The notes under the pieces are model-generated. The model worked only from the letters and a program-made list of their open reading frames with translations. It made no database searches and was not told where the DNA came from. The position numbers were made by a program, and so were the translations under genes. Positions 12,461 to 21,871 of a DNA stretch of 64,000 nucleotides are shown here, in pieces. The stretch comes from Dicaeum eximium (taxonomy: Eukaryota; Chordata; Aves; Passeriformes; Dicaeidae), in contig VWZP01008268.1 of NCBI GenBank assembly GCA_013396995.1, positions 642,112-706,111 of the forward strand, read 5' to 3'. The number at the start of each line of letters is the position of its first letter. Within the stretch, counting starts at the first letter, position 1.

Positions 12461-13114
12461 TTAAAGAAGGAAGAAGACCTTTTTCAAACAACACTGTGGG
12501 AAAATGACTAGGGGTTTGGAAATTATGGGGGAAAATGCAGTTGCTACTCCTGGGTGGAATGCAGTCAGCATACCTGACCTCCAGACAAAGCCTATGGGGT
12601 TATGACACAATCTACGGGGGTCTAAATGCAGAGTGGAGACACCACTGACAGGCTCTGTCAAAACCCTTGAGGAGAGGGAACTCGGGGTCCTTTCCACCTG
12701 ATAACCCTCCCAGCAGCTTAAGACCAAGAGAGAGAAAGGGAGAAGTCCTGCTCTTGAGTCAGCAGCTGTGGGGAAAATCACTGACACAGGTCCCCATCCC
12801 AAGGTTATCTCAGGTGCCATCCTGAGATATCTGCCCTCAGGGCACACCCACCCCTCACTGAGATGAGATATCTGCCCTCAGGGCACACCCATCCCTCACT
12901 GAGATGAGATATCTGCCCTCAGGGCACAACCTGCCCTCACTGAGGGGGATGTTTGACAGCCAGCAGTGGGTAAAGATGTGGAGGTGCTGGAGGGGGAGAG
13001 GCCCTGAACCACCTCTGACCCCCTGAACCCCTCAGTGGAGGGTCCCCAAAAGAGGATGCTGACACTGCTCAGGCACAAGGGCCGAGGCTTTCCTGGGCAC
13101 TGACAGATCATCAC
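12461..13114. other. GC-richer block of unknown origin
   Basis: The block is visibly GC-richer than its flanks. It carries two open minus-strand frames (128 codons at 12461-12847, 72 codons at 12896-13114) and an internal 41-bp tandem repeat. Neither translation shows a family I recognise. The composition and length would suit a decayed LTR or another unclassified repeat, but I could not find convincing TG...CA ends, a target-site duplication or a polyadenylation signal. A lineage-specific exon is less likely, because no splice context or domain is visible. Confidence 0.4.
12824..12944. repeat. 41-bp tandem repeat, about three units
   Basis: Units begin at 12824, 12865 and 12906, each opening GAGATATCTGCCCTCAGGGC. 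Units one and two differ by a single base; the third diverges after its first 28 or so bases. The exact 41-base spacing and near-identity point to a recent small expansion. Confidence 0.93.
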
Positions 13115-13411
13115 ATACTGAGGGTTTGACTAAATTTGACTAAATCTCCACTTTGCACGTGACAGCATCACTGCATACATTAACTTCTATTTTTTAGCAT
13201 TTAGGATGACTTTCAAGAAACAAACTAGAATATTGCTGAACCATACAACTGCTTTTGAAGAATCAATAAGCATACATCTCAATATATGTGGAACAATATG
13301 AGACTAATATATATAGATAGACTTGACAAACATCAAAGCTTAAATGGCATAGATTAATTTTCTAAAGAAAAATCTACTTGTCTGATCAACTGGTTAATCA
13401 TTTTCCCAGTC

Positions 13412-13433
13412 AATAATAATAATAATAATAATA
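13412..13433. repeat. (AAT)n microsatellite
   Basis: Seven consecutive AAT units followed by a short A run. Confidence 0.95.
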
Positions 13434-13471
13434 AAAAACTTTCAAATTTTTTAAGTGCCTTTTTACAAGTT

Positions 13472-13714
13472 ATAATAGGACAAGGGCAAATGGTTTTAAA
13501 CTAAATGAAGGTAGATTTAGATAAGATATTAAGAGCAAAGAGAGTGGTGAGGCTCTAAAGCAGGTTGCACATAGAAATTGTGAACGTCCCATCCCTGAAA
13601 ATGTTCAAGGCCATGTTGGACTGGGCTCTGAGTAACCTGGTCTAGTGAACAGTATCATTGCCCATAGGAACTAAATGACCATTAAGGTCCCTCATGGAAT
13701 CATTTCTGTCATGA
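13472..13714 (+). mobile_element. CR1 LINE 3'-end fragment, sense
   Basis: The start, ATAGGACAAGGGCAAATGG, and the following GTTTTAAACTAAATGAAGG match the CR1 ORF2 C-terminal region. Later parts include a degenerate GTTCAAGGCCATGTTGGACT and GGGCTCTGAGTAACCTGGTC. The end at 13680-13714 keeps a mutated GGTCCCT and a degenerate 8-mer tail. Stops and indels break the frame. A second CR1 piece of opposite orientation begins shortly downstream. Confidence 0.85.
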
Positions 13715-13859
13715 TTTTTTGGTAAACATTTATTCTCCAAAATGCATACTTACTGTATAACTAACCAGTAATGGAGTGCACTGAGTATCCAGGCACAGAG
13801 CAGGGGCAGCAGGTTACCCAGGGCTCCATATGGGAAACCCTCACTGCCATCAGACAACT

Positions 13860-14500
13860 CTCTTGACCCTTGCATGTGCATCCTATCAGTGTCCATGAAC
13901 CTGTGTGTGTCCAGTATGTTTAAACGTTCCCTAACTTGATCCCCATCTGCTAAGGTAGCTCTTCTGGACTTTTCTGGACTCTCTCACTCATTTGAGTGGC
14001 CATGGATTCCTGACAGCAAGACTTACCAGTAAAAACTAAAGCAAAGAAAACAACAAATTTTTCCCAGCTCCTCTGTTATCACATGCTCTTCCCTGTTCAC
14101 TAGTGGGCCCATACCTTTCCTCTTCTTCCTTTTTGCAGATATATCCATAAAAGTCTTTCTTGTTACCTTTCAATTTTTGCACCAGATTCAACTTCAAATG
14201 GACTTCTTCTTTCCAAACTCTATCCCTGAATGCTCAGACTTGTCTCTGAATTTCTCCTGGACCACCTGACCGCACTTTAACCTCTTATGGACTTCCTTTT
14301 TTGTGTCTTTGTTAGAAGCAACTTGCGCATTCATGTTATCTCTGGTTAATTGTGTCATCGAGTTGTCATCATAGCACTCCAGAAACCTCCTGGATCACCC
14401 AGGCTTTCTGTGCTGCCTCCACAGCACTTATTAATGTGTTTTGTGCCTCTCCTGAGGACCAATGCCTACGAACATGAGTCTTCCTCTCAAGTTTGAAGGA
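13860..14500 (-). mobile_element. CR1 LINE internal fragment (ORF2 endonuclease to pre-RT), antisense
   Basis: Minus-strand translation gives weak but consistent CR1 ORF2 similarity in the right order. At about 14350-14480 an endonuclease-region remnant is seen (AAQKAWVIQEVSGVL, corresponding to the family's segment just after its GDFNH motif). At 14220-14320 KKEVHKRLKCGQVVQEKFRD corresponds to the KK...WKQGQV.WEEYRD linker. At about 14080-14200 there is LNLVQKLKGNKKDFYGYICK, and at about 13870-13910 LDTHRFMDTDRMHMQGSREL, matching the LDTHKSMGPD.MHPRVLREL region. Several frameshifts and stops are present, and the intervening EN-to-linker segment is deleted. The fragment lacks the RT core and 3' end, so it is an old internal piece. 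Its edges are approximate. Confidence 0.75.
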
Positions 14501-16974
14501 AACTCTAGGTGATAAGATCCGGTGTTGAACAAGCCTGCTCCTATTGATGAAGCTGACACTTTTTACAGAGGGGAACCGAGTGTTTTCACACCTTCAGAAT
14601 CTGTAGAGGAATACTTGAAGATAAACTTGCACTCCTTGGCTCACAGAAATAGTATCTGAGTCCTGGAGTAGTTTGCCTCCTACTTCCTGCCTCTTGCCAT
14701 TGCAGGACCATAAGCTCTAAGATGAGATACAGTCAGGTGCATTCACACAAAGGGAGGCCTGGTTGTTCTTATTTTGCAAACTAAACCCATGTTTTGTGAC
14801 CGGTAGACTTTACACTAAGTCCATTTCAACTTTTGAAGTCTTTTGTATAGGAATATTTTTGGCTTGATTTGGTTTGGATTTCATCAACTCTAGGTGTTAA
14901 AGTGTGTTTAGAAAAACAAGAATGGTCTAATTTTTAACAGTGGCACTTTACTGACTGTAGATTTATATTCATACAAGCTTTCCATCCTGAAAGTTAACAA
15001 AGTTCAGCAACTTAAAATTTAAACTTTTAAAATGCCCTAATCATCTAATGTCCCCCTTCTTTAAAGTGTGGACTTGTACATAGGATATGAATGACTGCTT
15101 CATATAGCAACTGCATACCACAGATAGGGAAAGTAAATAAATCCACTAAATAAATTCTTTTCCATAGTCCTTATATTTGGAAGGTAAACAGCATGCAAAG
15201 ATTTACTCAAGACAGGAATGGTGACAGTAGATACACAAGACATTGCTATGAAATATACAAGTAACCACACAGGAGAACTTCTACTTATGCCTCACACACG
15301 AGGTCCACAAAGCTTCTCCTGGAAGACCTTGATTAAAAAAGGATCATTGCAGCCATGCTAAGAGCTTTCATAGGCTTCAGTATCAGAGACTGCTGTGGTT
15401 TATTAAATAGCAATCAGGTAATAAAGGCCAGGAGGATTATATGTGCTTTGACTTTTTTGAGGAGAGGAATGAGGATAAATAAATCTAAGTGTAAGCCCAT
15501 AAGCCTACCATTAAAATCAATAGTTTAATAAAAAAGTGGTGAACAATAATATTGATGATTTTATTCACATCAGAGCCCTAACTAACTTTTTATAATTGTA
15601 GATGTTCTTCAGTTTGTAATTCTCAAATAGTCACTGAAGGTGCTTTGTAAAAAGTGGTGGTTTGCCTTATGTATTTGTATATACATATGTATTTAATGTT
15701 TTCAAAGATGCAAAATGTATTCATTCTGAAAGAGCTACCTAAGAAATAACCAGTTACGGAATTATATTTGGGCTCTGCAGCTTCTCAGGAGTTACAGATT
15801 GGTTCTGATGTATTGGTTCTGATGTACCTCTAATCAGCAAATGTCATTCCCACACCATTCCCTGTGCCAGTACAGTCTGTCTGGCACAGCTGCCAGACCA
15901 TGTACTTTCAAGGACCTGTGTAAGCACTCTGTGCCTGCTTACGAGATGCTTCATCCACTATAATCCTGCAGGCTTGATTCAAACCTCCGTTTTAGCTCTG
16001 GATTGTATTCTACAAGTAAGGACTTAACGGCTGAGAAATTCATGGATGTGAGGAAGAGTATGAGTCTTACATTAACAAGAAGTGATCACCAGTAGCAGCA
16101 CAGAGGTTGGTAAATCAGTGTCCATGGATGAGCTAGCTTTGCTGTATTGCTGTGCACAAGGATGGGAGCACATGGAGCAAAGTCAGATTCCAGTGTGAGC
16201 CTGCTGTTCAGGAAAAATCACAGAACCAGCAGAAACATGTATTTAATGTTTCATGAATAAGGAACCTAGGAATGTGCTAAAAGGAAAATTCTGAGTCTAC
16301 TTAAATTTCCTCAAATACCACCTATTTAGCTTAGTGGATTGATGATATCTAGATAGATGAAATTAATTGTCTCCTGAAATATAATTTTTTTAAGATTTAG
16401 AATTGAAACTGTTAGGAATGAGATAAATTATGGTTGTAACATTAATTGTTTCTCTGTAAAATTAAGCAAAGTAACATTTTTTTTATTTCTACAATCTTAT
16501 TTTTATCTTACCAAAGTGATTGCGGCTTCTTTTAGGGAGATCAGTGTGTTTAGGAGGTCAAGAAATGTGATAACAGAAGATGAGTGGGTCTACCTCCAAT
16601 TAGATTCAGTCCTTACGAAAACAAAGTCTAAGGCTGAAGCAGAATGATACAGGAAACCTAAGAGACAAAAAGCCATCCTCAGTAGCACACAAGACATTAT
16701 TCAAAATGTTGGTAGTGAAAAGCTTTTGAAGGGCAGCAAAAGCATACTTTGATTCAGTTTCCTTGATGAGGAGAAAAAACCCAAAAAACTTCATTAGGGT
16801 GAAGCTGAGAAAAGTCTGCATGGCATTAAGGGATAAAGAGGATGTAAGAAATAAGAGAGCATCTTTAAAAAGCTGAACTCATGTTTGAGGAAGGGTAATG
16901 GAAGGATTATAAACTCTGTCAGGTTAAAAACACAAGGCAGCAAAAAGAGAATTTGTAAACAACTTGGAGAGAAT

Positions 16975-16998
16975 ATAAATAAATAAATAAATAAATAA
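16975..16998. repeat. (AAAT)n microsatellite
   Basis: About six tandem ATAA-type tetranucleotide units. Confidence 0.95.
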
Positions 16999-19236
16999 GC
17001 ATATTTAAAGTCTTTAGGAGAAGTGATTTTTTAAAATTTTTTCCTCCAGTGTTTCTGAAATAACTTCTTTTTCCCATAACTCCAATCAGCTGCCATATAT
17101 CTAAGACAAATTTTCCAATCAATTAATTTTGCACGATGCTCATTGACAGAAGCTATTTAAATTATCAAAATAACGTCTTTGTGCTGAATAATCATCTTGA
17201 CTCTGCAGTCTTTCCCAACTCTGTATCTTGAGCAGGCATCTCAGAGTAACACCAGAGTGAACACATACTCTACAAGCTCTACAACAGTCTGAGATTACTG
17301 CGATAGAGAACATGTCAAATTTAAAGGATGACAACTGCAAAGTGGGAACTTTCTATGAAATCACAGATGGGTGTTACAGACTGTGTGGGCACCACGTCGA
17401 TGTGCACACAGATATGGCGAGCATAAGAACATAAAGACAGACCAAAGTATCCTACAGGTGCTCAAGGCAGTGCCTATGGAAGAGTGTAACAGGGCAAATA
17501 CACTTACAACAGTGAGGGGAGATGGTCTCTTAGAACACTTACATTTACAGCTTCAAAGATTTGAGGTGGTGCCTAAGTTCTCAGCAGCTCTGAAGCTGGT
17601 CTCTGTTCTGTGAACATTATCCAGTCTGCAACCAAACTCATTTAGCATTTCTGTACCAGCAGAACAGAACAGATTCCTGAAAATACTCTACGCAATCCCA
17701 AAGGGTCAGGGATCAGTTATGTGTAGGCACTTAAAAACCCTTACTGTGATGTTTAATAAGTTTCAATGAATAACTTAGAAAAGCCTTAACTTTGTGAAAA
17801 ATAGGGAAAACTGTCAAAGAAAAGCAAATTATTAATTGCTTTTTATACTTATAGACAGATATGTCTTTACATTAAATACTGTGCAGCACATGTATATTAA
17901 ATTCCAGCATCACAAACATTTTAAAAGTTTATTTTCAACTAAACCTGGAATAAAACACTGCAGAAATACTAATTATGAGATTCTATGGAAAAGGAAATGC
18001 TTCAGAAGAAACTTCTTTCTTTTTTTAAATACAATTAAGAAGAGTGTACAGCAGCTTACCCTTCATCCCACTGCTGATTACATGGTTTCAGAACAACAAC
18101 AAAAAGATGATAACCAAAGGCCAACACTAAAGCTTATTGAAGCTGGATGATTACTCCCTTCAGTTTCAATAGGCATTAGAAAGTACTTAGGAGGAGCAAC
18201 ACAGCTCAGAACATCTGTAATTATATATCCCTCTATAGTTGCAGTTTGGAAGGAAAGCAAATTTTCAGTTTGCCCAGGTCCCCTTCAGCAACTTATTTTG
18301 ATGAGTGAACAGGACAATAATTACGTTTGTAATGTTTGTGCCCTGTACCCCATTTCTTTTGGGAGTTATGATTTACAGATATTATGTCCAACAACATAAC
18401 ACCACTTCTATGTACAAGGCCTCACTCTCCTTGGTCAATTAGAAAATTATCATAGCAATGATTTCTAAAAAATAAGTGTACTGCAAAATCTGTCATTATT
18501 AACAGAATGTAAAGTAAAATTTGTATGGAAGAGTCTGAAAGAAGCCTGCTAACGTGTAAATATTCACATCCAATCTTAAAAGTAAAATTGCGGCTTTTAA
18601 AGCCTCTTCAGATCAGGGACTGCAATTCAGATTGCATTACTGAGAAATTTTTTAAAGTGCAGAAAATGGGAATACTTCTCATACAGGAGAAGGATGCAGA
18701 AGTGTCCTGGCGCTACCTGGGTGGATTTTAAGAGTGTGTGATGCATAATACAGAATTGCCTTATACATCACTACCTAGGAGACTGCTTCCTTCTCCATGA
18801 TGTATTACCATGAGACATTCAGTTTGCAGGAGCCTTTGTATTGCAATCCCACTTCATGAGGAGAGCTGCTGGCATTGTACCATACAAAGCACTCTTTGCC
18901 TTGACAACAGGAACACACCTCACCGAAACAAATTGAAACTTTTGGCTCACTGAGTCTCTTCCTGAGCTATGAGAGGCTCCTTTAGTTTATGGAGTATTTT
19001 GCCTTCCTGAGTATCTCTGTCACTGGCCATCCAAATGTTCTGAAGCTGCATTAATACTCAGATGAGTAAGGCACTTGAATATGCCTTGTAAGCTTGTATT
19101 AAAGGACTTGAAACCTTAAGTCTCCAGTTTATTTATTACCTGACCTGTAGTAAGGTAACAACAAACTAATTTAGCAAAGAAGTTTTTTTTTTTTTTAAGA
19201 ATTTATGGTGTCCAGTCCAATGTTGATGGTTTTACT

Positions 19237-19261
19237 TGTGTGTGTGTGTATGTGTGTGTGC
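19237..19261. repeat. (TG)n microsatellite, interrupted
   Basis: TG repeats with one A interruption. Confidence 0.92.
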
Positions 19262-19499
19262 ACAGACTGCATCAGCTACATGACAGTAAATATACTATAC
19301 ACCATTGTGTGAAAGGGATGCCACAGGACAATACCAAACTGCTGCACTATTATACAGCTTCTCTTCAGCTCCTTCCTCCTAGCTCAATATGGACAGGGTG
19401 AAGAGAAAGAGAGACACAGCAGTTACTTTTGGTCTGTAGCAAATGTGGGTAAAAAAAAAAAAAGTTCTCCTGCATAATTCTGTACCTCCCACTGGTGTT

Positions 19500-19640
19500 T
19501 TCACAGAATTACAGAACCACAGAATGTCTCAAGTTGGAAGAGACTTGTAAGATTCATTAAGTAAAACTCTCCATTACCCATAGGACTGTTTAAATCTAAA
19601 CCATATGATAACATCATCCAGGACACTCCTAATTCACTGT
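19500..19640 (-). mobile_element. CR1-like 3' tip, antisense
   Basis: The plus strand reads TCACAGAATTACAGAACCAC then AGAATG and CAAGTTGGAAGAGACTTG, which is the complement of a CR1-type 3' end (8-mer tail plus the CCTTCCAAC region). The following 90 bases resemble the adjoining 3' untranslated region only weakly, including TCTAAACCATATGATAACAT. The right limit is uncertain. Confidence 0.7.
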
Positions 19641-19840
19641 GTCTATTAGATTGGTATTTATTACAGAAACACTGGATTCACTAGCACAAAACTAGTTTTA
19701 TTCATATAAAATTAGCCCTCCATGATGGAAGCAACTTATTGTGTATATGCCATACAAGTTTCACAAGAGCAACAACTAGAAAGATTCAGAGAAAGTTTAC
19801 TGCCTCTGTATGTATTTTTGAGATAAATGGTACATTTTAT

Positions 19841-19852
19841 NNNNNNNNNNNN
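19841..19852. other. Assembly gap (12 N)
   Basis: Twelve consecutive N bases lie just upstream of a long TA microsatellite, where polymerase and assembly problems are expected. Confidence 0.98.
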
Positions 19853-19868
19853 TTTTGATATATAGTGT

Positions 19869-19871
<3 letters not shown>

Positions 19872-19923
<52 letters not shown>
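19872..19923. repeat. (TA)n microsatellite
   Basis: About 25 uninterrupted TA dinucleotides following a short T run. It is self-complementary and liable to extrude as a cruciform; the gap 20 bases upstream may reflect this. Confidence 0.95.
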
Positions 19924-19925
<2 letters not shown>

Positions 19926-21152
19926 TTTATATCATTAAAACAAAATGAATGTCATTAGGAAGTTTAATTTTTTGAAACATGCATGTGTGCTAATCAGTGT
20001 TATGGACAAGTACAAGGACTGCAGAAACACTTGTCAGTTTTAAACATCTCATTGCCCAAGAGTAGTATTTTCAACATTCTGTACACTCTCATAAAAGACT
20101 GAATTTTCTCTGTAGCACATGTTGCAAATAGACGTGCAAATAAAATTAATGGAAGTGACTAAAATTAATGGAAGATGCTTGAAAGTGCACTAACGCTTTT
20201 GAAAAGAGAGTATAGTCCTAATTGTCTAGGCTGGGTTTTTAAAATAGAAGAAATGGTGTACAGATCCTGTGGCAGTTAACATCTCCATAAGAAGCCCATA
20301 GAAACTGTTCCCTTTCATGCTTGAAGGCACAGTTGGACACAGTATCTGCAACCTTGCTAAATTGGATTACCCCCATAAGAACCTTCTGCTCCCAAACACA
20401 GAATCAGGAGAGTTGAGAAGCAGTGAGTGGCAGGATTTTTTAACCCACTGGAGAGACCAGCATACACTGGATATGACTTATAAAGTATTAATTAGCATTT
20501 TGATATGCAAAAATGAAAAAAGCTTCATTGTACGCTTCTATTCACATGCATTATTTTTCTAGAAAAATATTTTTGTTTACCAAACAATACCCAGGAAAGT
20601 GATGAACATAAACAGAGTACAGGTAAGAGGGAATCTAAGCAGATTATAATAGACTGACATCTAAAATGTTTCAGACAATGAAAATGTGTACAAGAGAAAT
20701 TGTATTTGAGAAAATCATATTACTGGGAATCTACCACTTATGATCTACATTATCTTGAATCCATAGTGTATCATATTTCAGCTCTAAATGTGTAATTAGA
20801 AAGCCACTTTCTTCTGTGTATTTATAGTCTTGCTGTCAACAAGGGTTGTCAAAGTAAGTGGATCAAAAGAATTTTTTTCAAAAAGGATAGCAGCAAGTTG
20901 CATGTAAGCCTCACCACTCCATAATTTCTTTTGTGCTGGTCATCTGAAACACGTAAGAAAAATTTTTTTCTTATTCTTTGTTAAAAGCCTAGCCTACTTC
21001 TGGCACATTACACAAAAATGAAGCATAAACAAATGCTAGTAGGCTTATCCCTTTTTCTATTTTCATTTTTGCTTAAAAACAAAAAACATATTTGCATTTT
21101 AATGCAACAGAATTCCGTTTGGAGTCTACTGTAGTATTTTGGTTCTAGGGTG
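19924..21152. other. AT-rich non-coding DNA
   Basis: No gene or repeat family recognised. A 19-base step duplicates TAAAATTAATGGAAG at 20141-20155 and 20160-20174. The 81-codon frame at 20317-20562 has no recognisable content. Confidence 0.5.
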
Positions 21153-21290
21153 TGGTTTTGTTTTAGTTTGGTTTTTTTGTTTGGTTTTTTTTTTTTGTAT
21201 TGTTTTGTTTTGTTTTGAGTTTTTGGTTTTTTTTATTTTTTAGTTTTTGAATTTTTGTTTGTTTGGTTTTGATTTTGGCTTTTTCTTTTG
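21153..21290. repeat. T/G-rich low-complexity tract
   Basis: The tract is made of T runs broken by single or paired G, with almost no C or A, and it abuts the left target duplication of the solo LTR. It may be an old retroelement tail region or simple slippage sequence; I cannot assign it. Confidence 0.8.
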
Positions 21291-21291
21291 T

Positions 21292-21296
21292 GGTGC
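21292..21296. repeat. Target-site duplication, left copy (GGTGC)
   Basis: Five bases GGTGC immediately before the TG start of the LTR, repeated immediately after its CA end. Confidence 0.8.
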
Positions 21297-21866
21297 TGTG
21301 CTGATTGTAGCTGAGATAGAATTAATTCTCTCCAGAGCAGCTAATAGATGGATATGTGTTTGGGATTCGTGCTGGAAACAGTAATGATAATAGAATAATG
21401 TTTTAATTACAGCTGAACCATGCTTGCACATAGAAAAGGCCCTTTATGCCCTTCACCTGCACACCAGTGAGTGGGCTGGCTGTGCACAAGACACCTGGAG
21501 GGGACACAGCTGGGATAGCTGACCCGCTCTGACCACAGGGATATTCCAGAGCATATGGCATCATGCTCAGTGCATAAAGGTGGGGGAGGAAGGAGGGGAT
21601 GTTTACAGAGTTGGCATTTCTCCTCCCAAGCCACTGCTATGCATGATGGAGCCCTTCTTTCCTGGGGATGGCTGAACACCTGTCTGCCCATGGAAAGTGG
21701 TGAATGAATTCCTTATTTTGCTTTGCTTGCATACACAGCTTTATCTTTGCCTATTAAACTGCCGTTTATCTCAAGACATGAGTTTTCCCACTTTTGCACT
21801 TCTGATTGTCTCCCACATCCCACTGGGGAAGACTGTGTGAGGGGCTGGCTGGGATGAACCACAACA
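21297..21866 (+). mobile_element. Solo LTR of an endogenous retrovirus (ERVL-like), 570 bp
   Basis: The element begins TG and ends CA and is flanked by a 5-bp duplication. Its order of landmarks matches bird retroviral LTRs: GATAGAATTAATTCTCTCC near the left end, GGGGACACAGCTGGGATAGC in the mid U3, then GGATATTCCAGAGCATATGG and a CATAAAGG TATA-like box at about 21572-21580. An ATTAAA polyadenylation signal lies at 21753-21758 in CTATTAAACTGCCG. U5 carries GAGTTTTCCCAC and CCCACATCCCACTGGGG, ending in GGGATGAACCACAACA. There is no internal gag, pol or env and no second LTR, so this is the product of LTR-LTR recombination. The ERVL assignment rests on remembered resemblance and the 5-bp duplication; class could be revised by a database match. 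Confidence 0.87.
21753..21758 (+). promoter_or_regulatory. LTR polyadenylation signal ATTAAA
   Basis: An ATTAAA hexamer in CTATTAAACTGCCG marks the R region of the solo LTR, as in related bird LTRs. It could end transcripts that enter the element on the plus strand. Confidence 0.65.
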
Positions 21867-21871
21867 GGTGC
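21867..21871. repeat. Target-site duplication, right copy (GGTGC)
   Basis: Exact repeat of the five bases at 21292-21296, directly after the CA terminus of the LTR. Confidence 0.8.

Larger units (their letters stand above)
14501..19499. other. AT-rich non-coding DNA, no gene recognised
   Basis: Nothing beyond microsatellites and small duplications was recognised. A 14-bp unit is exactly duplicated at 15798-15825. Open frames at 16606-16821, 16919-17122, 17140-17340, 17371-17613 and 17836-18150 are short and featureless. Whether conserved regulatory elements lie here cannot be judged from one sequence. Confidence 0.5.

Noticed and set aside
12824..12944. Regularly spaced near-identical units that could suggest a CRISPR-like array.
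   Set aside because: There are no unique spacers between the units, only three head-to-tail copies, and the genome is eukaryotic. It is a minisatellite.
12461..13114. Interpretation of the GC-richer block as a definite LTR.
   Set aside because: I could not find paired TG/CA ends with a matching target duplication, so I left it as unknown.
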